NCBI GenBank assembly: GCA_020853525.1
Contig: JADYYS010000043.1
Coordinates: forward strand, 1 to 44,841
Reading direction: 5' to 3'
Length of the DNA stretch: 44,841 nt
Source of the DNA: Ardenticatenales bacterium
GTDB taxonomy: Bacteria > Chloroflexota > Anaerolineae > Epilineales > Epilineaceae
Under the pieces are notes generated by a model. It was not told the origin of the DNA and ran no database searches. It was given only the letters and a program-made list of their open reading frames with translations. The stretch's first letter is position 1. Each line of letters starts with the position of its first letter. Of this stretch, positions 7,624 through 16,673 are shown piece by piece. The position numbers and the translations under genes were made by a program.

Positions 7624-10600
7624 CTACCGCCCCCCCCAATGCCCCCCCGCAGGACACGGGATCGCCCCCGCCACCGCGCCGTAGATGGCCGCCAGGTCGT
7701 CGGCCGTCGGTGCCCGGAAGGCGAAGGCGGGGCGCGACGCCATCCGGGCGAGCGCCTCGGCGTCCACGTCGTCGCCGAGGGCGATCGTGAAGACGACGAT
7801 CCCGCGCGCGCGGGCCGTCGCGGCGGCGGCCTCGGCCTCGGCCACGGGGCGCGGGTTCGAGCGGCCGTCCGTCAAGAGGACGAGGACGGGCGTGTGCATC
7901 GCGTCGCGCCGGGCATCGACCAGCGCGCCGATCGCGGTCTCGACGCCGCACACGATGCACGTCTGCGGGGCCACGGCCACGCGGCCGAGGGCGGCATCGA
8001 GGGCGGCGCGGTCGGCGGTCAGCGGCTGGAGGAGCGTCGCGGCGGCGTTGAAGGCGATGACGGCCGCGCGGTCCCGGTCGGCGGCGTCGTCGAGGTCCAG
8101 GCGGTCGAGGAATCCGCGGACGCCGTCCAGTGCGATGTCGAGCTTCGTGCGGCCCGACGGCGCCCGCTCGAGCATGCTCGTCGAGGCGTCGATGACGATC
8201 GCGACGTCCGCGTGGCGGGCGGACGGCTTGCAGGCGGCCTCGCGGAGGGCGATCGGCAGGTAGATGGGCCGCGGGATGGGCGTCGCGGTCGGTGTCGGGG
8301 TGGGCGTCACCGTCGGCGTCGCGGACGGCGTGGCGGTCGGGGCGCGGACGAGGACCTCCGGCACGGGGTAGGTGAAGCGGCGGACGACGCCGTCGCCGTC
8401 GAGGTAGTCGACCCAGGCGGCCGTGTTCGTCGGTACGAGGCCGGTCCGCAGCGGGCGGACCTGATAGGTCAGCGTGACCGGCGCGCCGAAATCGGCGCCG
8501 AGTCCCCAGCGCAGGCCGGCGCCGAATGCGATCTGCGGCGGCCGGTTGAACGTCGCCGGCACCAGGTCGACGTCCGGCGACAGCGTGTCGTCCAGCACGG
8601 CCGCGCCGGCGCCGGAGGCGATGAGCGTCGCGAGCTGCCGGTAGAGCGCGGGCAGGTCTTCGGGGCGCAGGTTACCGTAGTGCTGCTCCGCCCGGCCCGC
8701 GATCCGCAGCAGCAGCGTGTTCGCCGCGCCTTCGACGCCGACCGTGAAGATCCGCACGCCGCGCCGCCGGGCGGCCAGCGCGGCCGCCATCGCCTGATCG
8801 GGGTCCGAGCCGCCGTCGGAGATCAGGACGATGACCTGCCGCGCTTCGGGCCGGGCCGCCTCGGCCAGGTGCGCGTCCGCGGCGATCAACGCGGCGGCGA
8901 TGTTCGTGCCCCCGCCTGCGCCGTAGCTGGCCGGCACGTCGCGCACGACCGCCGGGTCGCTGGAAAGCGGGTGGAGCAGCCGGGCCGTGTTGCTGAACGT
9001 CACGAGGCCGATCCGGTGCCGGCTGAGGTCGATGTCCCCGACGAACGCCTCGACCGCGTCGGCCGCTGCGGTCTGCTTGACGCCGCCCATCGACCCCGAA
9101 ACGTCGACGGCGAGGACGATGTCGGCCACGCTGCTGGCGTCCGGGCAGGTGCGCCGGAGCGAGAGCGTCACCGTGACGGTCTCGCCGAGCCAGATCTCGC
9201 GCGGCGCCGCGGTCTTGCCGCCCTGGACGCGGCACGGGCCGCCGTTCGCGGGCGGCGGCGGCGGCGCGGTCGGCGGCGGGGGCGGTGCGGCCGCCGCGCC
9301 GCCGTTCAGATCGAACGTCCACAGCCGGGCCGGTTCGACGGACTTGATCGCCTCGGCGGCGACGACGAGCCGGCCGTCCGCATCGAAGGCGACGTCCTGC
9401 GGCGCGAAGGCGGCCAGATCGATCCGCGGATCGTTCTCGAGCCGCCACAGTACGGCGCCGGTCGCGTCGAGGACTCGGACGGTCGAGCTGCCGGGCGTCG
9501 CGCCGGGCGCCACGCCGGGCGCCCCGGCGGGCGGTCCGTCCGTCCAGCGACCGACGACCGCGATCAGGCCGCCCGGCCCGGCCGCAACGCGCCAGACACC
9601 GTCCGTGGACGGCAGGGCGATCGTGCGTACCGGCCGGAAAGGCGTCCGGACATCCCAGACCTGCACCTGCCGCCCGGCCCCGTCGACGGCGGTGATGCTG
9701 CCGTCCGGCGCCCGCGCGATGTCGTCCGGAAAGAAGCCCTCTTCCGCCAACAGGTCGATCCGGCCGGCCACGCTCCCGTCAGCGGCATCGAGCATCACGA
9801 CCGCCGAGTGCTCGGACTGCGCGGCGTAGACGAAGCGATCGTCGACCGCCAGGCCGGCCCCCGTGTCCGAGACCGGCGTCGACCACCGGAGCTGCCCGAC
9901 GTCGTCGAAGCGCTCGACCACACCGATCGCCAGATCGCTCGCCGCTCGGCGCCGGACGACGATGCCGCCGTCGGGCAGCTCGGCGACGTCCGCGGCCAAT
10001 GGCGGCGGCGTGAACAACGTCGTCGTGACGCCGGCGCGGTCGAAGCGGATGAGGTCGCGCCGGCGCCCGAACCGGACGACTGCCCGGCCGTCGATGACCG
10101 AGACGTTCAGCCCGAACGCATCCGTCGGGGCGCGGTTCACGTTGGGTCCGAGGTCGAGCCACCGGCGCAGCGTGCCGTCGGCGGCATGCCATGCGATCTG
10201 TACGCGCGGGCCCGCGTGGAGCACGACGGCGAACGCGCCGCCCGGTCCCATCGCCAGCAGCGGCGCGCGGGCCGAGGCGATGCGCGTGTCGATGGGGTGG
10301 ACGCCGACGAGGCTTCCGTCCGGGCGAAACGCGCGGAGCTGCCAATTGCCGGCGGTCGTCGGCTCGAGGACGCCCAAGTGGTCGCCGTCCGGGTAGCCCG
10401 CCAGCATCCCGGCGCCGGCGGCCAACCCTTCGACGGTCCAGAAGTCCGTTCGTCGGCCGTCGGGCGTCAGCTTGATCACCCCCCAGGCGGCCGTCGGGTC
10501 GAGCACGTACCGCGCACCGGCGCCGTCGACGGCGATGCTGCCCGGCAGCGCCCGCCGGTTCGGTGCACCCAACGGGACCGTCGGCCCCGATCGCTCGATG

Positions 10601-11283
10601 CCCGGCCCGAAGCCCGTCAGCCCGTCCGGGCTGAACGCGACGATCCGCCCGCCCGGCCCGGGCGCCATCGCCAGCGGCAGCCCTCGGTCGTCCCCGTCGC
10701 CGCCCGGCACGTTCCAGGTGCGCTGGGTGTAGGCGCTGCCCGCCAACGGATGCGCGGCGACGACGAGGCGGCCCGCCGTCTCGCGGAACGCGCCGACGAC
10801 GCGCTGCGTGAACGGCTCGAACGTCACGACGGACGGCACGTTCCAGCCCAGCATCCCGCCCCACACGATCCGGCCGTCCGGGTCGATCGCGCTCAACTGC
10901 GGCCGGTTGTAGCACGTCGCCACGATGTGGAGCACGCCGTTCGCCGCAAACCCGGCCCCGGGTACGCCCGTCGGCGCGCCGATGTTCGGGCAGAGGCTCG
11001 TCGCCGCCACGACCTCGGCGCCTGCCGACGGCGGGATCGGCCAGTCACCGGCCAGCGTGAACGTGGCCGCGGCGCGGGCGGCGGCGGCGCGGGCCGGCGA
11101 CGCGTCGTCGGCCGGGCGAAGGCCCCCGGTCGCGGTGCGCGGGATCGCCGCCAGCGCCATGCACAGCACGGCGACGCACCACGCGGCCACGGCCGCCGGC
11201 GCGGCGGCGCGGGCAGCGGCGCGGGAAGCGGACGGGCGATGGCGGGCGGGGGGGGTGGGTGCGGGTTGGGTGCGTGGATGCAT
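7624..11283 (-). CDS. Large secreted protein with beta-propeller-like region and two von Willebrand A domains
   Basis: The protein has 1219 residues from the ATG at 11283, chosen because it directly precedes an export signal (Ala-rich core up to AAIPRTATG). An open frame extends 65 codons further but lacks gene-like content. Residues ~75-600 contain repeats of the type 'DGRIVWGG', 'PDGGIVVRR', 'DADGRLVVAAEAI', suggesting an NHL/PQQ-like propeller. A proline-rich spacer follows. The first VWA domain has the metal site DVSGSMGG (D727). After it come a TPTVTPTPTPTATP linker and an IYLPIALR motif. The second VWA domain has DASTSML (D1032) and ends at the C-terminus. Both metal sites look intact. 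A role in surface adhesion or protein binding is inferred; no enzyme is claimed. Confidence 0.82.
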   Translation of the reverse strand: MHPRTQPAPTPPARHRPSASRAAARAAAPAAVAAWCVAVLCMALAAIPRTATGGLRPADDASPARAAAARAAATFTLAGDWPIPPSAGAEVVAATSLCPNIGAPTGVPGAGFAANGVLHIVATCYNRPQLSAIDPDGRIVWGGMLGWNVPSVVTFEPFTQRVVGAFRETAGRLVVAAHPLAGSAYTQRTWNVPGGDGDDRGLPLAMAPGPGGRIVAFSPDGLTGFGPGIERSGPTVPLGAPNRRALPGSIAVDGAGARYVLDPTAAWGVIKLTPDGRRTDFWTVEGLAAGAGMLAGYPDGDHLGVLEPTTAGNWQLRAFRPDGSLVGVHPIDTRIASARAPLLAMGPGGAFAVVLHAGPRVQIAWHAADGTLRRWLDLGPNVNRAPTDAFGLNVSVIDGRAVVRFGRRRDLIRFDRAGVTTTLFTPPPLAADVAELPDGGIVVRRRAASDLAIGVVERFDDVGQLRWSTPVSDTGAGLAVDDRFVYAAQSEHSAVVMLDAADGSVAGRIDLLAEEGFFPDDIARAPDGSITAVDGAGRQVQVWDVRTPFRPVRTIALPSTDGVWRVAAGPGGLIAVVGRWTDGPPAGAPGVAPGATPGSSTVRVLDATGAVLWRLENDPRIDLAAFAPQDVAFDADGRLVVAAEAIKSVEPARLWTFDLNGGAAAAPPPPPTAPPPPPANGGPCRVQGGKTAAPREIWLGETVTVTLSLRRTCPDASSVADIVLAVDVSGSMGGVKQTAAADAVEAFVGDIDLSRHRIGLVTFSNTARLLHPLSSDPAVVRDVPASYGAGGGTNIAAALIAADAHLAEAARPEARQVIVLISDGGSDPDQAMAAALAARRRGVRIFTVGVEGAANTLLLRIAGRAEQHYGNLRPEDLPALYRQLATLIASGAGAAVLDDTLSPDVDLVPATFNRPPQIAFGAGLRWGLGADFGAPVTLTYQVRPLRTGLVPTNTAAWVDYLDGDGVVRRFTYPVPEVLVRAPTATPSATPTVTPTPTPTATPIPRPIYLPIALREAACKPSARHADVAIVIDASTSMLERAPSGRTKLDIALDGVRGFLDRLDLDDAADRDRAAVIAFNAAATLLQPLTADRAALDAALGRVAVAPQTCIVCGVETAIGALVDARRDAMHTPVLVLLTDGRSNPRPVAEAEAAAATARARGIVVFTIALGDDVDAEALARMASRPAFAFRAPTADDLAAIYGAVAGAIPCPAGGHWGGR

Positions 11284-11337
11284 CGCTTGGGTGGCCTGGG
11301 CGCGGGAGGGAGGGTCGGCGAGCGGCGGCCGGGGCAC

Positions 11338-11366
11338 ACGATAGGCAGGACCGTAGCGCAACGCAA
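11338..11366 (-). promoter_or_regulatory. Promoter for the VWA protein
   Basis: Read on the minus strand this is TTGCGT, a 17-base spacer and TATCGT, giving a predicted leader of about 48 bases to the ATG at 11283. Confidence 0.4.
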
Positions 11367-11379
11367 CCGCGTGCGGAAC

Positions 11380-11408
11380 TTGACCCTCGTCACCGGGAAG
11401 CCAAGACT
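11380..11408 (+). promoter_or_regulatory. Possible promoter for the DinB-like gene
   Basis: TTGACC, a 17-base spacer and AAGACT precede the DinB-like start at 11463. The -10 box is weak but resembles the TAGACT box seen at 18957. Confidence 0.35.
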
Positions 11409-11462
11409 TCGCGGCGGGCGCCGATTCCCCGCGGCAAGCCGCCCTCCACCAGGAGCCCCCGC

Positions 11463-12017
11463 ATGATCGAGACCTCATACGGCCCCGTCGACCCCGCCCA
11501 CTGCCACCCCTACATCCGCGAGGAAATCGACCTCCTCGCCGGCGCCGACCCTTTCGCCACCCAACGAGCCCTGCCCGACCGCCTGTCCGCCGCGCTCGCC
11601 GGCCTGCCGGACGAGGCGATCGACTTCCGCCCCGGCCCGGCCGAGTGGACGGTGCGCGAAGTGCTGGCCCACCTCGTCCACAGCGAGCTCGTCTACGGCT
11701 ACCGCTACCGCAGCATCGTCGCCGAGCCCGAAGCGCCGATCGCCGGCTACGACCAGGAGCGCTGGACGCCCGGCACGCCGGAGCGTCGCTGGGATGTCGC
11801 GACGCTGCTCGACCACCTCCGCGCGCTGAAAGAGGTCAACGTCGCGTTCCTGGAGCAGACGACGCACGAGGAGCGCGCCCGGTGGGGCCTGCACAGCGAG
11901 CGGGGCAAGGAGAGCGTGGCGGCCTTGATCGGCGGGATCGCCGGGCACGATGTGATGCACGAGCGGCAGATCGCCGCCAACATCGCGGCGTGGCGACGGA
12001 CCGTTACCCCAACGTGA
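11463..12017 (+). CDS. DinB superfamily protein (YfiT/DUF664-like putative metal-dependent enzyme)
   Basis: This 184-residue four-helix-bundle protein carries the three histidines expected of the DinB fold: H70 in WTVREVLAHLVHSE, and H162 and H166 in GHDVMHERQI. Relatives act as thiol-dependent transferases or metal-dependent hydrolases, and many have no known reaction. The substrate cannot be read from the sequence. AGGAG stands about eight bases before the ATG. The 3' end overlaps the convergent YbjQ gene by 14 bases, so the two transcripts are antisense at their ends. Confidence 0.85.
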   Translation: MIETSYGPVDPAHCHPYIREEIDLLAGADPFATQRALPDRLSAALAGLPDEAIDFRPGPAEWTVREVLAHLVHSELVYGYRYRSIVAEPEAPIAGYDQERWTPGTPERRWDVATLLDHLRALKEVNVAFLEQTTHEERARWGLHSERGKESVAALIGGIAGHDVMHERQIAANIAAWRRTVTPT

Positions 12018-12330
12018 CCGCCGTCCCGTACGCCAACACCTCGGTCGCCCCGTTCATGAACTCCGTCGCGTCGTACCGCATGCCGATGATCGCATGCGCG
12101 CCGCGCTCGACGCCGTGGGCGACCATGAGCTCGAACGCCTCCTGACGCGCGGCCTCACAAACGCGCGTGTACTCGATGATGTTGCCCCCGAACACGCTCC
12201 TGAGCCCGCCGACGAACGCCTGGCCGATGTTGGGCGTGCGGACGACGATTCCGCGGACGACGCCGAGATAGGCGGCGATCGGGCGGTTGGCGACATCGTT
12301 GCCGGTGGTGACGATGAGTTCCGTGGACAT
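12004..12330 (-). CDS. YbjQ/UPF0145 family protein
   Basis: The protein has 108 residues. The family core is clear: LIVTTGNDVANRPIAAYLGVVRGIVVR, then EAFELMVAHGVERGAHAIIGMRYD and a C-terminal EVLAYGTAVTL. YbjQ proteins form pentameric rings; their biochemical role is unsettled, although a metal-binding role has been suggested. The ATG at 12330 is preceded by AAGGAG at nine bases. A TTG nine codons upstream (12357) is a less likely start, since it would overlap the stop of the upstream membrane protein. That gene ends 24 bases upstream on the same strand, so co-transcription is likely. Confidence 0.9.
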   Translation of the reverse strand: MSTELIVTTGNDVANRPIAAYLGVVRGIVVRTPNIGQAFVGGLRSVFGGNIIEYTRVCEAARQEAFELMVAHGVERGAHAIIGMRYDATEFMNGATEVLAYGTAVTLG

Positions 12331-12353
12331 GGGGCAGGACTCCTTCGCTGCGC

Positions 12354-15300
12354 TCAATCGGTCGATTCGTCGGTCGGTTCGTTTGCCGGTTCGTTTGCCG
12401 GTACGTCGGTCGGTTCGTCGGTCGGTTCGTCGGCCGGGTCAGGCGTCGGGGGCGGTGCCGACGGCACGGCGGCGATGACGACGCCTTCGGCGGTTCCGCT
12501 GCCGAGCTCGGCTTGGGTCCAGGCGTCGTACAGGACGACCTGGATGGCGTAATCGTCGCCGGCGGGAAGGCCGGGCGGAAGGCGGAGCCAGCGACGGTCC
12601 TCGACGGGTTGGCCGGCGGGCCAGGCGGTCGGCGGGTTGAAGCCGTAGCCCGGGATCTTGTCGTCCTGGATCGGGCTCAGGCCGTCCGCGCCGAGGACGG
12701 GCTTGCCGCGGCGCATGAGGCGCACGGATGTCTTCATATCGGTGGTGAGCGCGCGCTTGGCGCGCCACGTGAGACGCACGGTGAACGCATCGGCCGCCTG
12801 CGTCCAACGCACCTCGTCGAGCGCCACGGCGTCGGCCTCGATGACGGGACCGGCGGGAGGGGCGGCAGGGGTGCGCAGCGCGGCGCGGACATGGACCGGG
12901 CCAAGGTAGACGGCGTCCAGTGGATGGCCGCTCGCGTTCACGGCCCGCACGTTTCGGCCGTCGGCGTCGGCGACGGTCAGGCGGACGAACCAGACGCCGG
13001 CCGGCAGCTCGGCCGGCAGCGGCAGCCCGGCGGCCACGGTCCCGGTCAATGGCTCGCGCGTCGTCGACCAGTCCTCCGCGACGCCCAGCTGCGCCTCAGC
13101 CGGGCTGACGAGCGCCAGGGTCAGCGTGTCGCTCGTGGCCGGCGTCGACCATTCGAGCGACACGGCCAGCGTGCTCCCGGCGTCGATGGGTACGCCCGGA
13201 TCGTCGTTGCCTTCGAACCGCGCCGCTTCGAGCCGGCTCCGGCCGAACGGCAGGCCGCCGGGGTTGTGGTGCGGGTACGGCATCCGGGCCCAGTCGAGCG
13301 TCACCGGCCCGTACTTGCCGCCGACGGGCAGGGCGCGGGCGATCAGCACGGCGGCGCCGACGGCGATGGCCCATGCGGTGGCCCGCTGCCCAAGCCGCAG
13401 CCGCCCGGCGGACGAGAGCCACAGCGTGAGCATCAGCATGAGGGCCGCCAGCGAGATCACCTCCGACCACGCCCGAATCGGCGTCCGCTGCAGGGACACG
13501 TTCACGACGTGGCGCCCGGGCGGCACATCGACGGTCAGCCAGCCGCTGCCGTCGAGCGCACGCGTCTCGCGCGGCGGGTCGCCGTCGATCGTCGCCAGCC
13601 AGCCCGGGAACCACAGGAGCGGCAGGGCGATCGTGGCCTCGTCCGCGCCGGCGACGTCCAGCTGCCACGTCTGGCTGGCGACGCCGTCGTGGACCAGCGC
13701 CGCACCGACCTCCTCGCCGTCCATCGCTCGCGGCCCGACGCGCACGCCGGCCACGCTGTGGACGCTCGAGGCGGGCTGCGGGTTGACGGCCCACGGCAGG
13801 TACTCGGCGCGGACGGTGGAGCCGATGTTGCCGCTGAACAGCTCGAACGTGCGCAGATCGGCCACGGTCGGCTGGCCGATCGGCAGGACCTCGGGGTCGA
13901 GCGCCGCCATGCCGCCGGCGGCCAGCGCGACGGACGCGGCCAGCGCCGCCGCAAAGCGCCACCCCGCGCGCGGCGCCGGCAGCGCGCCGAGCCCGCCGGC
14001 CAGCATCGCCAGCGCGAGCGCCTGCACGTTCAGCCAACGCCACGGGAACTGCGCCCAGGCCAACGGCTCGAGCACTTCCCAGAGCGGCCATGACACGGCG
14101 GTCGTCAGGAGCGTCGCGGCCAGCGCGGCGCCGACCCAGAAGCGCACCGCACCCCGCCGTGCCGACCTACGCCAGACCGCGGCCGCGCCGAGGATCGCCA
14201 GCGCCAACAGGACGATGCCCGTCGTCGCCGGTACGCCGGCGGCAGCGTCGTAGCGGACCCACGGGCGCGGATCGAACACCGCCGGGCCGGTGACCAGCGA
14301 GCGCAGCAGCCCGCGCACCCCGCCGACATCGCCCCGCGCGCCGAGCCATGCGCTGAGGTCGACGAGCGCGAGGAAGTGGTTGCGGTAGCTGAAGTAGCCG
14401 CTCGTGTTCCCGGCCAGCTGGACGGCGTGCTGCTCGAACACGGCCGGCACCCAGAACCAGGCCGCCGCACCGGCGCCGAGCGCCCCCGCCCCGACAACCG
14501 CCCCGGCCGGCGAGGCGACGGCCCGCACGATCCGCCAGCCGCGAAGCTCGACGCCGGCCAACAACCCATCGGCCCACGCCACCCAGGCGCGCAGGGGCAC
14601 GACATGCCGTGCCCGCCGTTCGCCGACGACATCGTCGGGCACGTCCCGCGCGTCGCGCATGACCCGCACATCGCCACGTCGCGCGTTGCCGAACCAGGGC
14701 ACGGCATGCCGTGCCCCTACCGACGGGATGGTGAGGTCGACGGGTTCGGATTGGCCGGCGCCGACGGAGTCCAGTGCATCACGACCGCGCAACGCGCGCC
14801 GGCCCCACCACCGCCAGGCCGTGAACGCCGCCACGAGCGGCGCAAGCAGCAGCGCCGAGATGTTGTGGGCCAGCGGCAGCAGCGCCGTGACGAACGCCAG
14901 ACGGGCCACGGAGCGCGCCGACGGCCGCAGGAGGGCGCCGTCGATCGCCACGAGGAGCCACGGCGCGACGGCATAGGCGGCCAGCTCGGCCAGGGCGTCG
15001 CCGCGGACGTACACGTTCAGGAGGTGGTAGGGCGCAAACGTGTAGGCGGCCGCGGCCACGACGCCCGCCGCCGCCGTGCCCCACGCGCTGCGGGCCAGGC
15101 GGTAGGCGCCGAGCGCGGCCAGCACGAAGCAGAGCGCCTGCGTGAGCTTGATCGCCCCGATGACCCCGCCGCCGAGGACGGCGACGGTGCCGGCGACGCC
15201 GTAGGCGAGCGGGGCGTAGAAGTTCCAGAAGGGATAGCCGAGACCGTGCGCGGCGTCCGGCATCCAGCGCGCCGGGAAGTGCCCGCCGCGCAGCGCCACG

Positions 15301-15509
15301 GCCATCTCGAACACGCGCTGAAGAAGGAACGGGCTGTCCCCGCCGGCGCGCGTGGCCACGATACCCGGCGCCGCCAGCGCCGGTGCGACGGCCACGAGGG
15401 CCAAGGCGACGACGAGCACCCGCGGCCCGTGCGCGTCGATCGCGCCGACGACCGCAGCGAGCCGGGCTCGTCGCAGGCGCTGGAAGATCCGGGCGGCGTA
15501 CGGCGTCAC
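12354..15509 (-). CDS. PTPS-related large polytopic membrane protein (putative GT-C type glycosyltransferase)
   Basis: The protein has 1051 residues. The N-terminal two thirds are strongly hydrophobic and carry the family signature after the first helix: RGGHFPARWMPDAAHGLGYPFWNFYAPLAYG. This motif marks the membrane family labelled '6-pyruvoyl-tetrahydropterin synthase-related', which resembles GT-C/YfhO membrane proteins and not the soluble enzyme. The C-terminal third is beta-rich and extracytoplasmic-like, and ends in an acidic Pro/Thr repeat tail. The start is a GTG whose last two bases belong to the TGA of the upstream gene (GTGA), so translation is coupled; no separate ribosome site is seen. 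Residues ~265-305 are encoded by an inserted palindromic element (14595-14716). Confidence 0.75.
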   Translation of the reverse strand: MTPYAARIFQRLRRARLAAVVGAIDAHGPRVLVVALALVAVAPALAAPGIVATRAGGDSPFLLQRVFEMAVALRGGHFPARWMPDAAHGLGYPFWNFYAPLAYGVAGTVAVLGGGVIGAIKLTQALCFVLAALGAYRLARSAWGTAAAGVVAAAAYTFAPYHLLNVYVRGDALAELAAYAVAPWLLVAIDGALLRPSARSVARLAFVTALLPLAHNISALLLAPLVAAFTAWRWWGRRALRGRDALDSVGAGQSEPVDLTIPSVGARHAVPWFGNARRGDVRVMRDARDVPDDVVGERRARHVVPLRAWVAWADGLLAGVELRGWRIVRAVASPAGAVVGAGALGAGAAAWFWVPAVFEQHAVQLAGNTSGYFSYRNHFLALVDLSAWLGARGDVGGVRGLLRSLVTGPAVFDPRPWVRYDAAAGVPATTGIVLLALAILGAAAVWRRSARRGAVRFWVGAALAATLLTTAVSWPLWEVLEPLAWAQFPWRWLNVQALALAMLAGGLGALPAPRAGWRFAAALAASVALAAGGMAALDPEVLPIGQPTVADLRTFELFSGNIGSTVRAEYLPWAVNPQPASSVHSVAGVRVGPRAMDGEEVGAALVHDGVASQTWQLDVAGADEATIALPLLWFPGWLATIDGDPPRETRALDGSGWLTVDVPPGRHVVNVSLQRTPIRAWSEVISLAALMLMLTLWLSSAGRLRLGQRATAWAIAVGAAVLIARALPVGGKYGPVTLDWARMPYPHHNPGGLPFGRSRLEAARFEGNDDPGVPIDAGSTLAVSLEWSTPATSDTLTLALVSPAEAQLGVAEDWSTTREPLTGTVAAGLPLPAELPAGVWFVRLTVADADGRNVRAVNASGHPLDAVYLGPVHVRAALRTPAAPPAGPVIEADAVALDEVRWTQAADAFTVRLTWRAKRALTTDMKTSVRLMRRGKPVLGADGLSPIQDDKIPGYGFNPPTAWPAGQPVEDRRWLRLPPGLPAGDDYAIQVVLYDAWTQAELGSGTAEGVVIAAVPSAPPPTPDPADEPTDEPTDVPANEPANEPTDESTD
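12360..12434 (-). repeat. Degenerate 12-bp tandem repeat encoding an acidic Pro/Thr tail
   Basis: Units of the type CGGTTCGTCGGT and CGGTTCGTTTGC repeat about six times at the 3' end of the PTPS-related gene. They encode a C-terminal DEPT/NEPA tetrapeptide ladder just before the stop codon. The period is a multiple of three, so length changes keep the frame. Confidence 0.8.
14595..14716. repeat. Pair of 20-bp palindromes inserted in frame within the PTPS-related gene
   Basis: The palindrome GGGCACGGCATGCCGTGCCC is perfect at 14697-14716. At 14595-14614 it carries one change (GGGCACGACATGCC...). The copies are 102 bases apart, close to the 104-108-base spacing of the intergenic array at 3048-3279. 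Read on the minus strand they encode GARHAVPW and RARHVVPL within a hydrophilic, Arg/Asp-rich segment of a membrane protein. Confidence 0.85.
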
Positions 15510-16657
15510 GGACCCGTGCCGTGCAGCTTGTTCGTCCAGTTGTCCGTCCAGATGTCCGTCCAGCCGCGCAGTCCGGCCACCGCGCCGGCGACAAACGCCG
15601 CCAGCGCCAGCACGATGAGGCCGCTGTGGTCGATCAACCGCATGACCGGCGTGACGGTCACGGGCTCGTCGGCCAGCGGTGCGCCCAACGGCGTCGGGAC
15701 GGGGCGCTCCCGGCCGAGGCCGTCGGCCGAGCCGGGACCGACGAACACGCCGCTGTCCGTGATGCTCAAGCGCGCGCCGAGCGCACGTTGCGGCGCACGC
15801 GCCGTCGCCGCGGCCGCCGCGTCGACGGCCAGCGCCGTGCCGCGGAGGATCGCGACGATCGGATCGTCCGTCGGTCCGGGGCGGCGCGGGTCGGCGGTGG
15901 GCGTCGGGCGCGGCGTGGCGGGCGGCGCGGCGCGCGCGGCAAAGGCGCTGCCGGCGACCCGCAGACAGGCGCCGTCCCAGCGCGAGACCATGTGCCGCAG
16001 CTGCGCCAGCGGCTGGCCGCGCACGAAGAGCGTGACGCGCGGGCCTGGGCTGTTCACGTCGATCGCCAGCGGGACCCAGCGGTCCGTGACGGTGATGGGC
16101 TGGCTCCAGGCCACGGTAGCGGCGTGCGGGTCCGTTCCGCCCTGCGGGTCGAGGCCGAGCGTTGTGGCGTACGTGCCGGGCGGCGTCGAGACGAGCGCCT
16201 GGTCGGCGCTGCTGGCCCAGGCGTACGCCCAGATCGAGGCCTGCACCTGGACGTCGGCCGGCACGCGGACCTGCTGCCAGAGGCCGCCGACGTGCGGGCT
16301 CACGTCGCTGCCGATCTCCTGGAGCCACATCCCGAACGGGACGTCCAGCAGCGCCTCGTCGCCCCGCCGGGCCGTGAGCGACGGCGCGGTGAGCCCGCCG
16401 GTGGCCGAGACGTCATACCACGGCGACCAGCCGCGGCCGACGATCTCGTCGGGTCGGTCGCGGACGCTGAAGCCCGCCTCGAAGCCCGGGTTGACCAGCC
16501 GGTTGTCCGGGCAGTTCACGAACGGCGGACGGGCTTCCTGCGCGGCCGCGCGGCGCGACGGCACGCCGAGCCACGCGGCCGCCGCCACCGACGCGGCGAC
16601 GGCGAGGGCGAGGCGACGGCGGTCGCGCACGGGATGGATGGGCGGGGCGGGCGGCAT
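15506..16657 (-). CDS. Secreted protein with C-terminal membrane anchor, unknown function
   Basis: This 383-residue protein is not recognised at family level. Residues 1-39 are a signal peptide (Arg-rich start, Ala core, AAAQ cleavage region). The mature start NRLVNPGFEAGF ... WSPWYDV is typical of galactose-binding-like carbohydrate-binding modules. The central part (GLWQQVRVPADVQVQASIWAYAW, WVPLAIDVNSPGPRVTLFVRG) fits that beta-sandwich. A Pro/Thr linker (TPRPTPTADP) follows near residue 240. A hydrophobic helix (LIVLALAAFVAGAVAGL) near 345-362 would anchor it in the membrane. It is translationally coupled by GTGA to the downstream PTPS-related protein, which suggests a joint role at the cell surface. 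Carbohydrate binding is inference. Confidence 0.72.
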   Translation of the reverse strand: MPPAPPIHPVRDRRRLALAVAASVAAAAWLGVPSRRAAAQEARPPFVNCPDNRLVNPGFEAGFSVRDRPDEIVGRGWSPWYDVSATGGLTAPSLTARRGDEALLDVPFGMWLQEIGSDVSPHVGGLWQQVRVPADVQVQASIWAYAWASSADQALVSTPPGTYATTLGLDPQGGTDPHAATVAWSQPITVTDRWVPLAIDVNSPGPRVTLFVRGQPLAQLRHMVSRWDGACLRVAGSAFAARAAPPATPRPTPTADPRRPGPTDDPIVAILRGTALAVDAAAAATARAPQRALGARLSITDSGVFVGPGSADGLGRERPVPTPLGAPLADEPVTVTPVMRLIDHSGLIVLALAAFVAGAVAGLRGWTDIWTDNWTNKLHGTGP

Positions 16658-16661
16658 CGCC

Positions 16662-16673
16662 GGTAATATTACC
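16662..16673. promoter_or_regulatory. 12-bp AT-rich palindrome between divergent genes, symmetrical -10 or operator
   Basis: GGTAATATTACC is a perfect palindrome containing TAATAT on both strands. On the minus strand the box ends about 8 bases before the ATG at 16657, so that transcript would be nearly or fully leaderless. On the plus strand it would give a leader of about 85 bases to the TTG at 16762. It could instead bind a dimeric repressor. Confidence 0.45.

Noticed and set aside
7516-11466. Plus-strand open frame of over 1300 codons
   Set aside because: It mirrors the VWA gene, which has two intact metal sites and a signal peptide. The plus frame is low-complexity Arg/Asp/Gly.
12354-15509. 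Soluble 6-pyruvoyl-tetrahydropterin synthase
   Set aside because: The protein is a polytopic membrane protein and lacks the zinc-binding histidines of the enzyme; only the database family name suggests it.
15510-16328. Upstream extension of the PTPS-related membrane protein
   Set aside because: The open frame continues, but the residues are Arg/Pro/Ala shadow of the upstream secreted protein; the GTG overlapping its stop is the better start.
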